A stretch of 64,000 bases of DNA from Acholeplasmataceae bacterium UBA6150 (lineage in GTDB: Bacteria > Bacillota_I > Bacilli_A > Acholeplasmatales > UBA5453): assembly GCA_002423145.1 (NCBI GenBank), contig DIUU01000013.1:75336-139335 (forward strand), in the 5' to 3' direction. Both the position numbers and the translations under genes were made by a program. Positions 35,705 to 46,110 of the stretch are shown here, piece by piece. The first letter of the stretch is position 1, and each line of letters begins with the position of its first letter. Below the pieces are notes generated by a model. The model made no database searches. It was not told where the DNA came from and was given only the letters and a program-made list of their open reading frames with translations.

Positions 35705-36648
35705 TAATCATCGTACCTTTCCAATATTTTTTGAACGAGTGGATTTCTAACGACATCCAAACGCTTAAAGTGAATCACTTTGATGGCTTCGATGCCGGCT
35801 AACTTTAAAACAGCTTCATTTAAGCCTGAAGGTACCCCTTTGGGTAAATCGGCTTGTGAGGGATCACCTGTGATGACCATTTTTGATGAAAATCCCAAAC
35901 GGGTTAAAAACATTTTCATCTGGGTATGGGTTGTATTTTGTGCCTCATCCAAAATAATGAAGGCATTTTCGAGGGTTCGGCCACGCATGTAGGCTAAAGG
36001 TGCAATTTCAATGACCCCTTTTTCTAAAAGCGAATTGGTCATTTCAACCCCAAGAAATTCGTATAAAGCATCGTATAAAGGAATCAAATAAGGATCGACT
36101 TTTTCTTTTAAATCGCCAGGTAGAAATCCTAACGATTCACCTGCTTCTACAGCGGGTCTGGTCAATATGAGTTTTTTTACTTTGTTTTCTTTTAGATAAC
36201 TAACGGCCAAGGCGACCGCAAGATAGGTTTTACCTGTGCCTGCCGGTCCTACCCCAAATACCATATCAGATTGGGTGATGGCATCGGCATAAATGGCTTG
36301 GGTAAATGTTTTCGGATATATGGGTTTACCTTGTTGATTTAAGATAATTTGTTTTCGTCTAAGAAATAGATTGGCAGCTTGATCAATTTCATTGGCTTCG
36401 GCCAATTTGATTAAGTATATAACATCGCGTTCAGTGATATTGACTTTGGGTGCAATCTCAATCATAACTGATAATACCGACTCCATCATCGAAATCACTT
36501 TAGGATCGGTCGCATCTGTATGAAACTCATCGCCATTGAGCACCAACATATAGTCAAAATAGGTCTTAAAGACCTCCAAATTTTTGTCAAACGCGCCCAC
36601 GATGTTGTAACTGAGCTGTGGGTCTTTCAGTTGAATACTTAATTTCAT
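35704..36648 (-). CDS. phoH: PhoH-like ATPase (YbeZ)
   Basis: 314 residues. Walker A GVGPAGTGKTYLAVA, Walker B-type FIILDEAQNTTHTQMK, and GDPSQADLP. The N-terminal part is a KH-like domain. It is a cytosolic ATPase linked with YbeY in ribosome maturation. First gene of the long run phoH-ybeY-cdd-era-recO-glyS-dnaG-sigma-rpoD-trmK, all overlapping or tightly spaced. AGGAG lies eight bases before the start. Confidence 0.93.
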   Translation of the reverse strand: MKLSIQLKDPQLSYNIVGAFDKNLEVFKTYFDYMLVLNGDEFHTDATDPKVISMMESVLSVMIEIAPKVNITERDVIYLIKLAEANEIDQAANLFLRRKQIILNQQGKPIYPKTFTQAIYADAITQSDMVFGVGPAGTGKTYLAVALAVSYLKENKVKKLILTRPAVEAGESLGFLPGDLKEKVDPYLIPLYDALYEFLGVEMTNSLLEKGVIEIAPLAYMRGRTLENAFIILDEAQNTTHTQMKMFLTRLGFSSKMVITGDPSQADLPKGVPSGLNEAVLKLAGIEAIKVIHFKRLDVVRNPLVQKILERYDD

Positions 36649-36704
36649 TTAACCACTCCTGGGTTTATTATATCATAATAAAGTCAAAAACTTAGTATTT
36701 TATC

Positions 36705-36731
36705 AAAGAAAAAAGCACAATTTGATGTGCT
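36705..36731 (-). terminator. Terminator after rpsU
   Basis: AGCACA/TGTGCT stem followed by TTTTTT on the minus strand, overlapping the rpsU stop. Confidence 0.65.
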
Positions 36732-36904
36732 TATTTTTTATTGCTTCTAGCTGCTTGACGCTTCATTTTACGATCCACACTTGGTTTCACATAAAATTCG
36801 CGTTTACGTGCTTCTGCGAGGGTACCGGATCTGGATACGTCACGTTTAAAACGACGCAATGCATCTTCAATTGATTCGGATTCACGTACTACGATTTTAG
36901 GCAT
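36731..36904 (-). CDS. rpsU: 30S ribosomal protein S21
   Basis: 57 residues, an exact S21 length. MPKIVVRESESIEDALRRFK followed by RDVSRSGTLAEARKREFY and a lysine/arginine-rich tail. AAGGAGGG stands before the ATG, and a consensus promoter lies 42 bases further up, so it is transcribed separately from phoH. S21 helps initiation at the 30S platform. Confidence 0.96.
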   Translation of the reverse strand: MPKIVVRESESIEDALRRFKRDVSRSGTLAEARKREFYVKPSVDRKMKRQAARSNKK

Positions 36905-36945
36905 GTCTGCCCTCCTTCCGCACTTTAAAATATAAAGCCGTAATC

Positions 36946-36974
36946 ATTATAACGAATTCATATAGATTTGTAAA
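36946..36974 (-). promoter_or_regulatory. Primary-sigma promoter of rpsU
   Basis: Minus-strand -35 TTTACA (36974-36969) and -10 TATAAT (36951-36946) with a 17-base spacer, 41 bases before the rpsU start codon. Confidence 0.75.
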
Positions 36975-36992
36975 GCCTTTTAATAGAAAACA

Positions 36993-37700
36993 TCATCTTT
37001 TTCTTTCTAAAAGAGCATCCAATAAACTTAACCCATAAAGACAGGCTACCTCGGTTTGTAAAATCCGTTCACCTAAGCCGATTGAAACAAACGACTTATC
37101 ACTTAGTAACGCCATTTCCGTGTCATCGATGCCACCCTCAGGACCTATCAACAAAGCGACACTTTGATTGGGTTTAATGGCTTCAATTTTGTCTATAAAT
37201 GGGGTGTTACGATCATTTTCAAATGCGACAAATCCATGATCAAAATGTGTATCCAGTAATTTCAAATGAGTCAAAAAACTGATTTTAGGTACGAGATTAC
37301 GATGGGCTAAACGTGCGCTTTCTTCAGCGATGTTATGGTATCGATCCTTTTTCTTATCCCAAGTTGGTTGATCCATCTTTGAAATACTGCGCTTCATCTC
37401 CACGAAAATGATGTGATCGACTCCAAATTGAGTCGCGTATTTAATGACAAATTCATTTTTATCGCCTTTACCAATACCCTGAATGAGGGTAATTGGGTTT
37501 GCCTTGTGGCTTGTATTCAAAACAGCTTTTTTATCATAATATACCGAGTCATTTTCGATTCGTAAGTTAGCTAAAAAACATTGACCTTTTAAGTCACAAA
37601 CTTCAATCGCGTCACCGGTTTTCATCCGCATGACATGCTTTATGTGGTGACTATCGTCTTTTTGAATTTGATCAGAGTTATCTAAGAAATAGCGTTGCAT
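36993..37700 (-). CDS. rsmE: 16S rRNA m3U1498 methyltransferase RsmE
   Basis: 235 residues from ATG 37700 (a GTG three codons earlier is possible, but AGGTG fits the ATG better). An N-terminal PUA-like domain (residues 1-70), then the SPOUT domain with LLIGPEGGIDDTEMAL and the knot GLGERILQTEVACLYGLSLL. It methylates U1498 in the 30S decoding region. Upstream of rpsU, likely separate. Confidence 0.92.
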   Translation of the reverse strand: MQRYFLDNSDQIQKDDSHHIKHVMRMKTGDAIEVCDLKGQCFLANLRIENDSVYYDKKAVLNTSHKANPITLIQGIGKGDKNEFVIKYATQFGVDHIIFVEMKRSISKMDQPTWDKKKDRYHNIAEESARLAHRNLVPKISFLTHLKLLDTHFDHGFVAFENDRNTPFIDKIEAIKPNQSVALLIGPEGGIDDTEMALLSDKSFVSIGLGERILQTEVACLYGLSLLDALLERKR

Positions 37701-37821
37701 CCATATCACCTATTTTTCATAAATATACTATCATGAATTATGCTTTTTTTTGTCATTAGAATCAAATTTAACGATTATTTTGTATTTCTGCATTATAATG
37801 ATGATTAAAGTAGGTGATATT

Positions 37822-38466
37822 ATGATTAAACAGAGTCGATTAAACAATGGATTTTACTTAGTTACTTTATTTCTAGCGCTGATTTTATTCTTAATTTCTG
37901 GCATTTACTTGTGGAACAATCCGATATGGGACGTAAAAAACTGGTATGTGATTGCTTTTTCCAATAGTATCATCACTTTCGTTGTTATCCATACCCCTTG
38001 GTTTTTAAAACGATTCTTTCAATGGACTTTTAGTCCACTGATGACTGTGGTGTTCTATGTATTTGTCATATTGACTTTGATTGTAGGTGAAGCCATTGGT
38101 GTGTATCGAATCACTGCTTTTTATGACTCTTTCATCCATTTTCTTGGTGGCATTGTTCTATCACTGACAGGCTATTATGTTTATATGAAACTCACAAAAG
38201 AGAAAAATATGCCATTACTGATCTTATTTATTCTCGGTTTTCAAGCGTTGTTTGGTACCGTATGGGAAATATTCGAGTTCGGTTTAGATTTTCTGATTAA
38301 ATCCAATACCCAGAGCTATTTTGATGATATTACGCAAACACTTTTTATCGGACAAATGGCTCTTAAGGATACCATGCTAGATTTTATTTTTAACACACTT
38401 GGATCTGTCCTATTCGTTGGTGTGTTACCTTATATTAAACCTGAATGGTTAAAAACAAAAAGTTGA
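37822..38466 (+). CDS. YjdF/DUF2238-like integral membrane protein
   Basis: 214 residues from ATG 37822 (TAGGTGAT just upstream). About six membrane helices. The segments YDSFIHFLGGIVL, GTVWEIFEF and DTMLDFIFNTLGSVL resemble the YjdF/DUF2238 pattern with conserved H, E and D in membrane helices. No function is established for the family. It is a plus-strand single gene between the convergent anti-sigma operon and the divergent rsmE gene. Confidence 0.75.
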   Translation: MIKQSRLNNGFYLVTLFLALILFLISGIYLWNNPIWDVKNWYVIAFSNSIITFVVIHTPWFLKRFFQWTFSPLMTVVFYVFVILTLIVGEAIGVYRITAFYDSFIHFLGGIVLSLTGYYVYMKLTKEKNMPLLILFILGFQALFGTVWEIFEFGLDFLIKSNTQSYFDDITQTLFIGQMALKDTMLDFIFNTLGSVLFVGVLPYIKPEWLKTKS

Positions 38467-38484
38467 GACTTCTCAACTTTTTTT
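38456..38484. terminator. Bidirectional terminator between the YjdF-like gene and the anti-sigma gene
   Basis: AAGTTGAGA/TCTCAACTT arms with a two-base loop, A's and T's on both sides, between convergent stop codons. Confidence 0.8.
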
Positions 38485-39631
38485 ATGGTTTAAATTCATC
38501 GCTTCGACCATGGTCATCATCTTCTTCGTCATCATCGTCTTTATCTCGGCCATAATCCATGTGTCCTCGACCACCCATATAATCGTCTTTATCGCCATTA
38601 ATATTGGTTACTTGATAGAAATATTGATTGGTGTTTTGAATGGGGTCGACAATCACTGATACGAGGATATTGCCTTTTTCTTTGTACATACCATCATCAT
38701 ATTCATATTCCGCTTTGATTTTTGAAAGCCCATTTTCTTCCATTCGAGTGGCTTTAAGCTCAACTTGAAGATCAGAAATTTCATTTTCATATTTCAATCG
38801 AATACGAATGGTTTCACCAATCGTCTCAAGATACACTGTTGATTTTTCAGTTCTTTCACTCGATTGATAAACATTATATTCAAACCATTGTAAGTTTTGA
38901 ATTTCCGTAGAAATGAATTCAACATAATGGGTGTTTTTTAAGGCGATATCGCTATAGGTTTTGGTTGTTATGACGGTTTGATCCCCATTGACAACCTTAA
39001 CACCTTCCAAGAAAAATTGCTTTTGTTCCAGAATAAGTATTCCTGTGGTATGAACTTCGCCATTGATTACCTCTTCTTTATAATGAAATAAGTAGGTTGC
39101 TGTATCTAGATTCAGATTGATGATTTGATAAGAAACTTGAAAATCATAGCCTGCAATCGTCGATGCTACAGGTTCAGTGAATTCTAAATTAGTCCCACTG
39201 CTGATAAAAAGCTCAATCATATTAAAATAGGGGTTTAATAATCCCAATTGTTGTTTCATTTTTGTCTCTTGTTGCATCATATTGCTCAACAATACCATGG
39301 TATCTTGTGTACTGACTTGAAGATCAATTGAATTGAGTAATGCGGAAGATGAAATGGCACTGAATGAGTATGTTTTTTCTGCAGTCAATGTCATTGGAAC
39401 TTCAACAGGGTTTTGAGGGTTGTTCTGTAAAGAAATGATGCCGACTATGAGCATACTTGAAGCAATCAACACAAGCGTTATGGAAGCGAATCGTTGTTTT
39501 AGTGCGACAATCCATCGTGTTTTTGGTTGATCCAAAATCTCAATTGAGTGAATATCAATACGCGACAAAACATCGGGAATTTGAGAATTCAACTCCGATT
39601 TTAATAGATTTGTGATATCTTTACTGTTCAT
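38483..39631 (-). CDS. Putative membrane anti-sigma factor
   Basis: 382 residues from ATG 39631 (GGAGGCG just upstream). A cytosolic N-terminus of about 45 residues, one membrane helix (about 48-68, SITLVLIASSMLIVGIISLQ), and a long extracytoplasmic domain ending in an Asp/His/Gly-rich tail (KDDDDEEDDDHGRS). It overlaps the ECF sigma gene by four bases, the classical arrangement of anti-sigma factors, but the N-terminus has no HxxxCxxC zinc anti-sigma motif. The external domain is homologous to that of the lipoprotein at 40208-41320 (shared starts YSFSAISS/YSLSIISV and related ends). It likely senses an envelope signal (inference). Confidence 0.75.
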   Translation of the reverse strand: MNSKDITNLLKSELNSQIPDVLSRIDIHSIEILDQPKTRWIVALKQRFASITLVLIASSMLIVGIISLQNNPQNPVEVPMTLTAEKTYSFSAISSSALLNSIDLQVSTQDTMVLLSNMMQQETKMKQQLGLLNPYFNMIELFISSGTNLEFTEPVASTIAGYDFQVSYQIINLNLDTATYLFHYKEEVINGEVHTTGILILEQKQFFLEGVKVVNGDQTVITTKTYSDIALKNTHYVEFISTEIQNLQWFEYNVYQSSERTEKSTVYLETIGETIRIRLKYENEISDLQVELKATRMEENGLSKIKAEYEYDDGMYKEKGNILVSVIVDPIQNTNQYFYQVTNINGDKDDYMGGRGHMDYGRDKDDDDEEDDDHGRSDEFKP

Positions 39632-40146
39632 TTTGTCGCCTCCGTTCGCATTTTTTTCAGTGCATTTTGATACAACCACAATACCGTTCCCAATGGTCTA
39701 TTAACCATCGCTGCGATGTCTTTAAACGTATAGGCATCGACAACATGTAAAATAACGATTTCTCTTTCTATGGGTTCTAAAACTTTTATCAGTGCTTCAA
39801 CCAGGGCTTGTTTTTCATGATTGACTGCCGGTGTTTTGAATTTTAGATTGAGATTTTCTTCAGTCTCATAAGATACTTTGTCATTAGACCTGTAATAATC
39901 CATGACTAAATTATGTGCGATACTGCTGATCCATTTGATGAATTTTCCATTTTTGGTATAGCTTCTGATGTGTTTTATAGCCTTGATATAGGTTTCTTGC
40001 ATCAGGTCTTCAACCATATTGGGGTCTTTAATTTTTTGACGGATAATCGCGTAGATAACCGTTTTCGACGCTTCATAGACTGTTTTAAAAGCGGTCTCAT
40101 CGCGAGCAATGATTAAATCAATATAATCGTCGTAATTAAAAGTCAT
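39628..40146 (-). CDS. ECF-type RNA polymerase sigma factor
   Basis: 172 residues with region 2 (DLMQETYIKAIKHIRSY, KWISSIAHNLVMDYYRS) and region 4 (IEREIVILHVVDAYTFKDIA, MVNRPLGTVLWLYQNALKKM). Regions 1.1 and 3 are absent, as in ECF factors. GGAGGGG precedes the ATG, and an extended -10 (TGTTATAAT, around 40168-40176) lies in the gap to the lipoprotein gene. It is followed at once by its likely anti-sigma partner. Target promoters cannot be told. Confidence 0.88.
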   Translation of the reverse strand: MTFNYDDYIDLIIARDETAFKTVYEASKTVIYAIIRQKIKDPNMVEDLMQETYIKAIKHIRSYTKNGKFIKWISSIAHNLVMDYYRSNDKVSYETEENLNLKFKTPAVNHEKQALVEALIKVLEPIEREIVILHVVDAYTFKDIAAMVNRPLGTVLWLYQNALKKMRTEATK

Positions 40147-40207
40147 ATTACCCCTCCAATCACGACGATTATAACATATTATGCGCCTATCTATCTAGAT
40201 GACTTGG

Positions 40208-41320
40208 TTAACGGTGTCCCCAATTACCTTCGTTTTTATCATCTTGACCCTTGCTGTCGTTACTTTGTCCATGGTGACCACGTTCAAATTCATGGTCTTT
40301 ACCAAATCCATGGCCTTGTCTTTCACCAACAATTTGGTAAGTATAGGTGGTTTCACCGGTCACTTCATCGACATTAATCTTGATTTTGATCATACCGCGT
40401 TCAACTTCAGAACCATTTTCATCAATTTCATATTTGATGAATAAATCATAGTCTTCGTTATCAACATACTTAAATGAATAACGAGCTTCGATGGTTTCTG
40501 TTTGATAAACCAGCATGACTTTAGATTCGCCATTTTCATTTTCAACTTTTATACTTGTACGATTGACAATAACGCCGTCTACCATATGAACAAACTTGAA
40601 TTTTTGTTCATCGTCTTCGGATTCATAACTGATTCTAATAAAGTTTAGTTCATCAATTAGTGCGATAAACTTATATTCTGTTTCATTTTCTTTGACTTCA
40701 CGTCTACCCAATAGGATGTACTCAACACCATTAACGATGAGTAATCCTTCAAGTTCTGTTTCAATCACGTCTTCATTTTCATCATCAAATAAGTGATCAT
40801 AATCACGATTACGATCGCCATGTTTGTTTTCATTAACTGAAGCTGTGGTCGATTCATTTTCTGTTTCTACTGGATCTTCTGTTTCATCTTCAGGTTCAAC
40901 TGCTTCGATGATTACTTCATTAAAATAAATGGTATAACTGACGATTTCACCAAAGACATCTTTGGTTTCATAAGTTGTCATATACGCATATTCGATGCGG
41001 TCAGACGCTGCTGTAATGACATTAAGAGGTGCACTGGAATTTAAGAAAGTTTCAACCATCAATAGGTATTTTTCCAATACAGGGTCTGTTTCTGTCACGG
41101 GTTCATCTGTGACTGGATCAGTTTCAAGGTCAGTTTCTACCGACATGCTTGAACTGGTTGTATTTACTTGAGATTGAGCAAGTAAATCTCCCACCGAAAT
41201 GATGGACAATGAATATACGTCATCTTCTGTTAATGGGGTGACTCCATTGGTCATACCACAGCCGGCTAAGCCAACTAAGGCAACCAAAGTAAGTAATAAA
41301 GCTAGACTAATTCTTTTCAT
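40208..41320 (-). CDS. Lipoprotein paralogous to the anti-sigma sensor domain
   Basis: 370 residues from ATG 41320 (AAGGAG nine bases upstream; a far longer in-frame start is not plausible). Signal peptide with lipobox LAGC (Cys about residue 20). The mature part is very acidic and rich in Thr/Glu, with an internal low-complexity stretch (about 130-165). Its folded portion aligns with the external domain of the anti-sigma protein: YSLSIISVGDLL, LEKYLLMVETFLNSS, GLLIVNGVEYILLG, INVDEVTGETTYTYQI. A His/Gly/Asp-rich tail (GHGFGKDHEFERGHHG) follows. It lies 61 bases before the ECF sigma gene. A decoy or co-sensor role is conceivable (inference). Confidence 0.72.
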   Translation of the reverse strand: MKRISLALLLTLVALVGLAGCGMTNGVTPLTEDDVYSLSIISVGDLLAQSQVNTTSSSMSVETDLETDPVTDEPVTETDPVLEKYLLMVETFLNSSAPLNVITAASDRIEYAYMTTYETKDVFGEIVSYTIYFNEVIIEAVEPEDETEDPVETENESTTASVNENKHGDRNRDYDHLFDDENEDVIETELEGLLIVNGVEYILLGRREVKENETEYKFIALIDELNFIRISYESEDDEQKFKFVHMVDGVIVNRTSIKVENENGESKVMLVYQTETIEARYSFKYVDNEDYDLFIKYEIDENGSEVERGMIKIKINVDEVTGETTYTYQIVGERQGHGFGKDHEFERGHHGQSNDSKGQDDKNEGNWGHR

Positions 41321-41385
41321 ATGTGAATTCTCCTTTTTGGTTTTACATAGGATATACGGTTTGAACTTTATTATTATTGGTAAAA

Positions 41386-41416
41386 ATAAAAAGAAACCGC
41401 GATTATCGCAGTTTCT
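41386..41416 (-). terminator. Terminator of the hrcA-grpE-dnaK-dnaJ operon
   Basis: Twelve-base arms (AGAAACTGCGAT/ATCGCGGTTTCT with wobble) and a one-base loop core, followed by TTTTTATTTTT on the minus strand, just after the dnaJ stop. Confidence 0.8.
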
Positions 41417-41423
41417 ATCGTTA

Positions 41424-42545
41424 TTAACTCTTAAATATGTTTTTAAAACGTTCCCAAGGGCTGTCTTTTGGTTTTGGGTCTGCTTTTTCAAATTGACGTA
41501 ACAAATTTTCTTGTTCTTTAGACAGATTGGTTGGTACTTCGACTTGAACGACAACCAACTGATCACCTTTTCGTCCTGAATTGACATTGGAAACGCCTTT
41601 TTCACGCATGCGTAAGGTTGTTCCGTTTTGTGTGCCTGGATTGATTTTTAGCGTGACATCCCCATAAATGGTAGGCACATCAATTGAATCCCCTAGGGCT
41701 GCTTGTACAAATGAAATCGGTGCTTCAAGGATGATATTGTCACCATCTCGTTTGAAAAATTTGTGTGGTTTTACTGAGAATCTTAGGTATAAATCACCTG
41801 CAGGTCCACCATTGGCACCACCTTCACCATAGCCAGGCATACGTAATGACATATTATTGTCGATACCTGCAGGGATTTTGACATCCACATCTTTGGTGAT
41901 TTTTTCACGGCCAGCGCCATTACATGTTTTGCATTTATTCTTAATGGTCTTACCACGTCCACCACATTTTGGACACGCTGCTTGAGAGCGAATATTACCC
42001 AAAATAGTGCGTTGTTCGACTGTTACATACCCTGAGCCATGACAGCGATCACACGTTTCAACGTCTTTAGACGATTGTCCCCCATGGCCACCACACACGT
42101 GACAGGATTGTTCGGTTTCAATTTTTACGGTTTTTTTGGTACCCAATACCGCTTCTTCAAACGTGATGTTCATGCGTCTCTCTAAATCGTCCCCACGCAC
42201 GGGTCCGTGCGGGTCACGACGTTGTTGTCCGCCACCACCACCACCAAAGAATGAACTGAAAATATCAGAGAATCCGCCAAAACCTTCAAATCCACCAAAC
42301 CCTGCGCCACCACCCTGGCCAAATGGACCATTATGACCATATTGGTCGTATTGTTTACGCTTATCAGCCTCACCAAGTGTATCGTATGCTTCTTGAACTT
42401 CTTTAAACTTTGCTTCAGCATTCGGTTCACTGGAGACATCTGGATGGTATTTTTTTGCAAGCGAACGGTAGGCTTTTTTAATTTCTTCTTCGGATGCCGT
42501 TTTACTTACACCCAGTACGTCATAATAATCTCTTTTATCTGCCAT
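41424..42545 (-). CDS. dnaJ: Chaperone DnaJ
   Basis: 373 residues. J domain with the HPD motif (AKKYHPDVS), a Gly/Phe region (about 75-110), four CxxCxGxG zinc repeats (CHVCGGHG, CDRCHGSG, CPKCGGRG, CKTCNGAG), and C-terminal substrate-binding domains. It stimulates DnaK ATPase and delivers clients. Last gene of the heat-shock operon, 45 bases after dnaK with a hairpin between. Confidence 0.97.
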   Translation of the reverse strand: MADKRDYYDVLGVSKTASEEEIKKAYRSLAKKYHPDVSSEPNAEAKFKEVQEAYDTLGEADKRKQYDQYGHNGPFGQGGGAGFGGFEGFGGFSDIFSSFFGGGGGGQQRRDPHGPVRGDDLERRMNITFEEAVLGTKKTVKIETEQSCHVCGGHGGQSSKDVETCDRCHGSGYVTVEQRTILGNIRSQAACPKCGGRGKTIKNKCKTCNGAGREKITKDVDVKIPAGIDNNMSLRMPGYGEGGANGGPAGDLYLRFSVKPHKFFKRDGDNIILEAPISFVQAALGDSIDVPTIYGDVTLKINPGTQNGTTLRMREKGVSNVNSGRKGDQLVVVQVEVPTNLSKEQENLLRQFEKADPKPKDSPWERFKNIFKS

Positions 42546-42560
42546 ATGTTAACCTTTCAT

Positions 42561-42580
42561 CAAAAGGGGCCGTAGCCCCT
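42561..42580 (-). terminator. Hairpin between dnaK and dnaJ
   Basis: AGGGGC/GCCCCT stem with a four-base loop, followed by only TTTTG on the minus strand. Probably an attenuator or mRNA-processing hairpin that lowers dnaJ relative to dnaK, not a full terminator. Confidence 0.5.
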
Positions 42581-42590
42581 CAAGTGGATT

Positions 42591-44397
<1,807 letters not shown>

Positions 44398-44414
<17 letters not shown>

Positions 44415-44964
44415 TTTCATCACTCCATTCGTTTACTTTGACCATGGCAGGTCGGATGACACGTTCTTTGAACATGTATCCCGTTTGTTGTACGGCTAAT
44501 ATCATGCCTTTTGGCTTCGAATTGTCTGACACCGTATCGATTGCATGATGCAAATTCGGATCAAACATTTCGTTCATTGATTTGATTTCTTTTAAACCTT
44601 CTTGTTCTAACATATTTATAATCTGATCATTGATCATTTTGAATCCAATCAAATAATTTCTTAATACATCGTTGTCAACTGTCATATTGGTTACAATCCT
44701 TAATTGATCAATCGGATTAATCAGCGATTCTACGATGTTTTGTGCAGCATATTTTCTTTCAATAATACGTTCTTGGTGTGTCCGCTTTTTAAAGTTTTCA
44801 AGCTCTGCACGTTCTCTCAAGTAATGATCCTTTAACTCGGCGATCTCCGCTTTTAACTGCTCGATTTCGTCTTTCAATTTGTCTTTCTCACTTTTCTTTT
44901 TTTCTTTGGACGGTTTTTCTGATGCCGCCTCTTTGGATGTTTCTTTTACTTCTGTTTCATCCAC
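44398..44964 (-). CDS. grpE: Nucleotide exchange factor GrpE
   Basis: 188 residues starting with GTG (GAGGTGA seven bases upstream; an ATG here is out of frame). A Lys/Glu-rich N-terminal coiled coil (about 20-70), the dimer helix REELENFKKRTHQER-like block, and a C-terminal beta domain ending HHAIDTVSDNSKP and VIRPAMVKVNE. It releases ADP from DnaK. Overlaps dnaK by 17 bases. Confidence 0.95.
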
Positions 44965-44982
44965 GATAATTCACCTCTTTAG

Positions 44983-45996
44983 TTATTTTTTATAGAGCTT
45001 GGCGATGTTTTTCGCAATGTATTCCATCAATGGAATTACCTTGGAGTAATCCATTCGCGTCGGCCCGATGATCGCTATCGTACCTTGATCTTCTTCAGTC
45101 ATCGAATAGGGCACCGATATGATGGTACACGTATCTGTTGGCATATAATCGGCTTCTTTACCAATTTTAATCGATAACTTATTGGTTCGACCAACCAACC
45201 TCAACAATTCCTTTCGGTCAAGCATATACATCAAGTCTTTGATTTGACTGATGTCATTGAAATCGGGTTGTACCAGCATGTTGCCCATACCGGTTAAATA
45301 CACGTTTTCTTCACTCATTTGTCTAAATGCGTTGACCACAGTATCAATGATCCGCTCTTGGTAATCCATATATTCCATGAGGTTTTCTTCCATGAATGCG
45401 TTTTTTAAAATGCGTTTCGCATCCTTAACGAATTGATTTTCAAGTAAATCATTCAGTGAAGATATGATTTTCTTAAAGTCTGTCAAGGATATGTACTCTG
45501 GAATAACCACGGTTTCACTTTGAACATGACCTTTATCGGTGACGATTAAGACCACAGCTTGTTGATTATATAAAGGGATAAAATCGATTTTTTTGATGCG
45601 CGCTATTAGCTCGTTCGGGCCAAGCGCCATCGATGTATAATTAGTGAGTTCAGATAAAAGATTGATGGCTTCTTTGACCGCGATTTCTTTATTGTTTTCG
45701 AAGTCCATAAAGATTTTATCGATGATGGGGAATACTTCTTTAATATTATCGTCACGTGTAACTAAATTTTCTACATAATAACGATAGCCAATATTCGATG
45801 GAATACGACCGGAACTGGTATGCGTTTTTTCAAGAAAACCCAATTCTTCTAATTTGGCCATGTCATAACGCAGGGTTGCTGATGAAAATCCCAAATAGGG
45901 TTTATCGGTCAATGCTTTCGATCCCACCGGGATACCATCGTTGACATACGCTTCGATGATGGCTTTTAAAATGAGCTTTTGTCGATTAGTTAACAC
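44983..45996 (-). CDS. hrcA: Heat-inducible transcription repressor HrcA
   Basis: 337 residues starting with GTG (AGGTGA upstream). The N-terminal winged helix (LTNRQKLILKAIIEAYV, SATLRYDMAKLEELGFLEKT) and the central and C-terminal HrcA domains are present. HrcA binds CIRCE operators with GroE help and represses this operon. It is the first gene after the operators. Confidence 0.96.
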   Translation of the reverse strand: MLTNRQKLILKAIIEAYVNDGIPVGSKALTDKPYLGFSSATLRYDMAKLEELGFLEKTHTSSGRIPSNIGYRYYVENLVTRDDNIKEVFPIIDKIFMDFENNKEIAVKEAINLLSELTNYTSMALGPNELIARIKKIDFIPLYNQQAVVLIVTDKGHVQSETVVIPEYISLTDFKKIISSLNDLLENQFVKDAKRILKNAFMEENLMEYMDYQERIIDTVVNAFRQMSEENVYLTGMGNMLVQPDFNDISQIKDLMYMLDRKELLRLVGRTNKLSIKIGKEADYMPTDTCTIISVPYSMTEEDQGTIAIIGPTRMDYSKVIPLMEYIAKNIAKLYKK

Positions 45997-46008
45997 AAAT
46001 TCACCTCT

Positions 46009-46035
46009 TTAGCACTTGAGGTATCTCAGTGCCAA
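46009..46035 (-). promoter_or_regulatory. CIRCE operator (proximal to hrcA)
   Basis: Inverted repeat TTGGCACTG-N9-AAGTGCTAA on the minus strand, matching CIRCE (TTAGCACTC-N9-GAGTGCTAA) with a few changes. It lies between the promoter and the hrcA ribosome site. Confidence 0.85.
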
Positions 46036-46044
46036 CTCTATTGT

Positions 46045-46073
46045 ATTATATGATTTTAGCACTGTCAAGTCAA
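46045..46073 (-). promoter_or_regulatory. Consensus promoter of hrcA-grpE-dnaK-dnaJ
   Basis: Minus-strand -35 TTGACT (46073-46068) and -10 TATAAT (46050-46045) with a 17-base spacer. The -35 lies inside the spacer of the distal CIRCE and the proximal CIRCE begins ten bases past the -10. Confidence 0.9.
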
Positions 46074-46082
46074 ATGTGCTAA
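46056..46082 (-). promoter_or_regulatory. Second CIRCE operator (promoter-overlapping)
   Basis: Inverted repeat TTAGCACAT-N9-CAGTGCTAA on the minus strand, overlapping the -35 element and spacer of the operon promoter. Confidence 0.8.
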
Positions 46083-46087
46083 AAAAC

Positions 46088-46110
46088 AAAAAAATCCCAT
46101 GATTGGGATC
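46088..46110 (-). terminator. Terminator after the metallo-beta-lactamase-fold gene
   Basis: ATCCCA/TGGGAT stem with a short loop, followed by TTTTTTTGTTTTTT on the minus strand, overlapping the stop codon of the gene and just before the distal CIRCE. Confidence 0.75.

Noticed and set aside
42136..42336. Proline-rich plus-strand frame opposite dnaJ
   Set aside because: It is the complement of the Gly/Phe-rich region of dnaJ.
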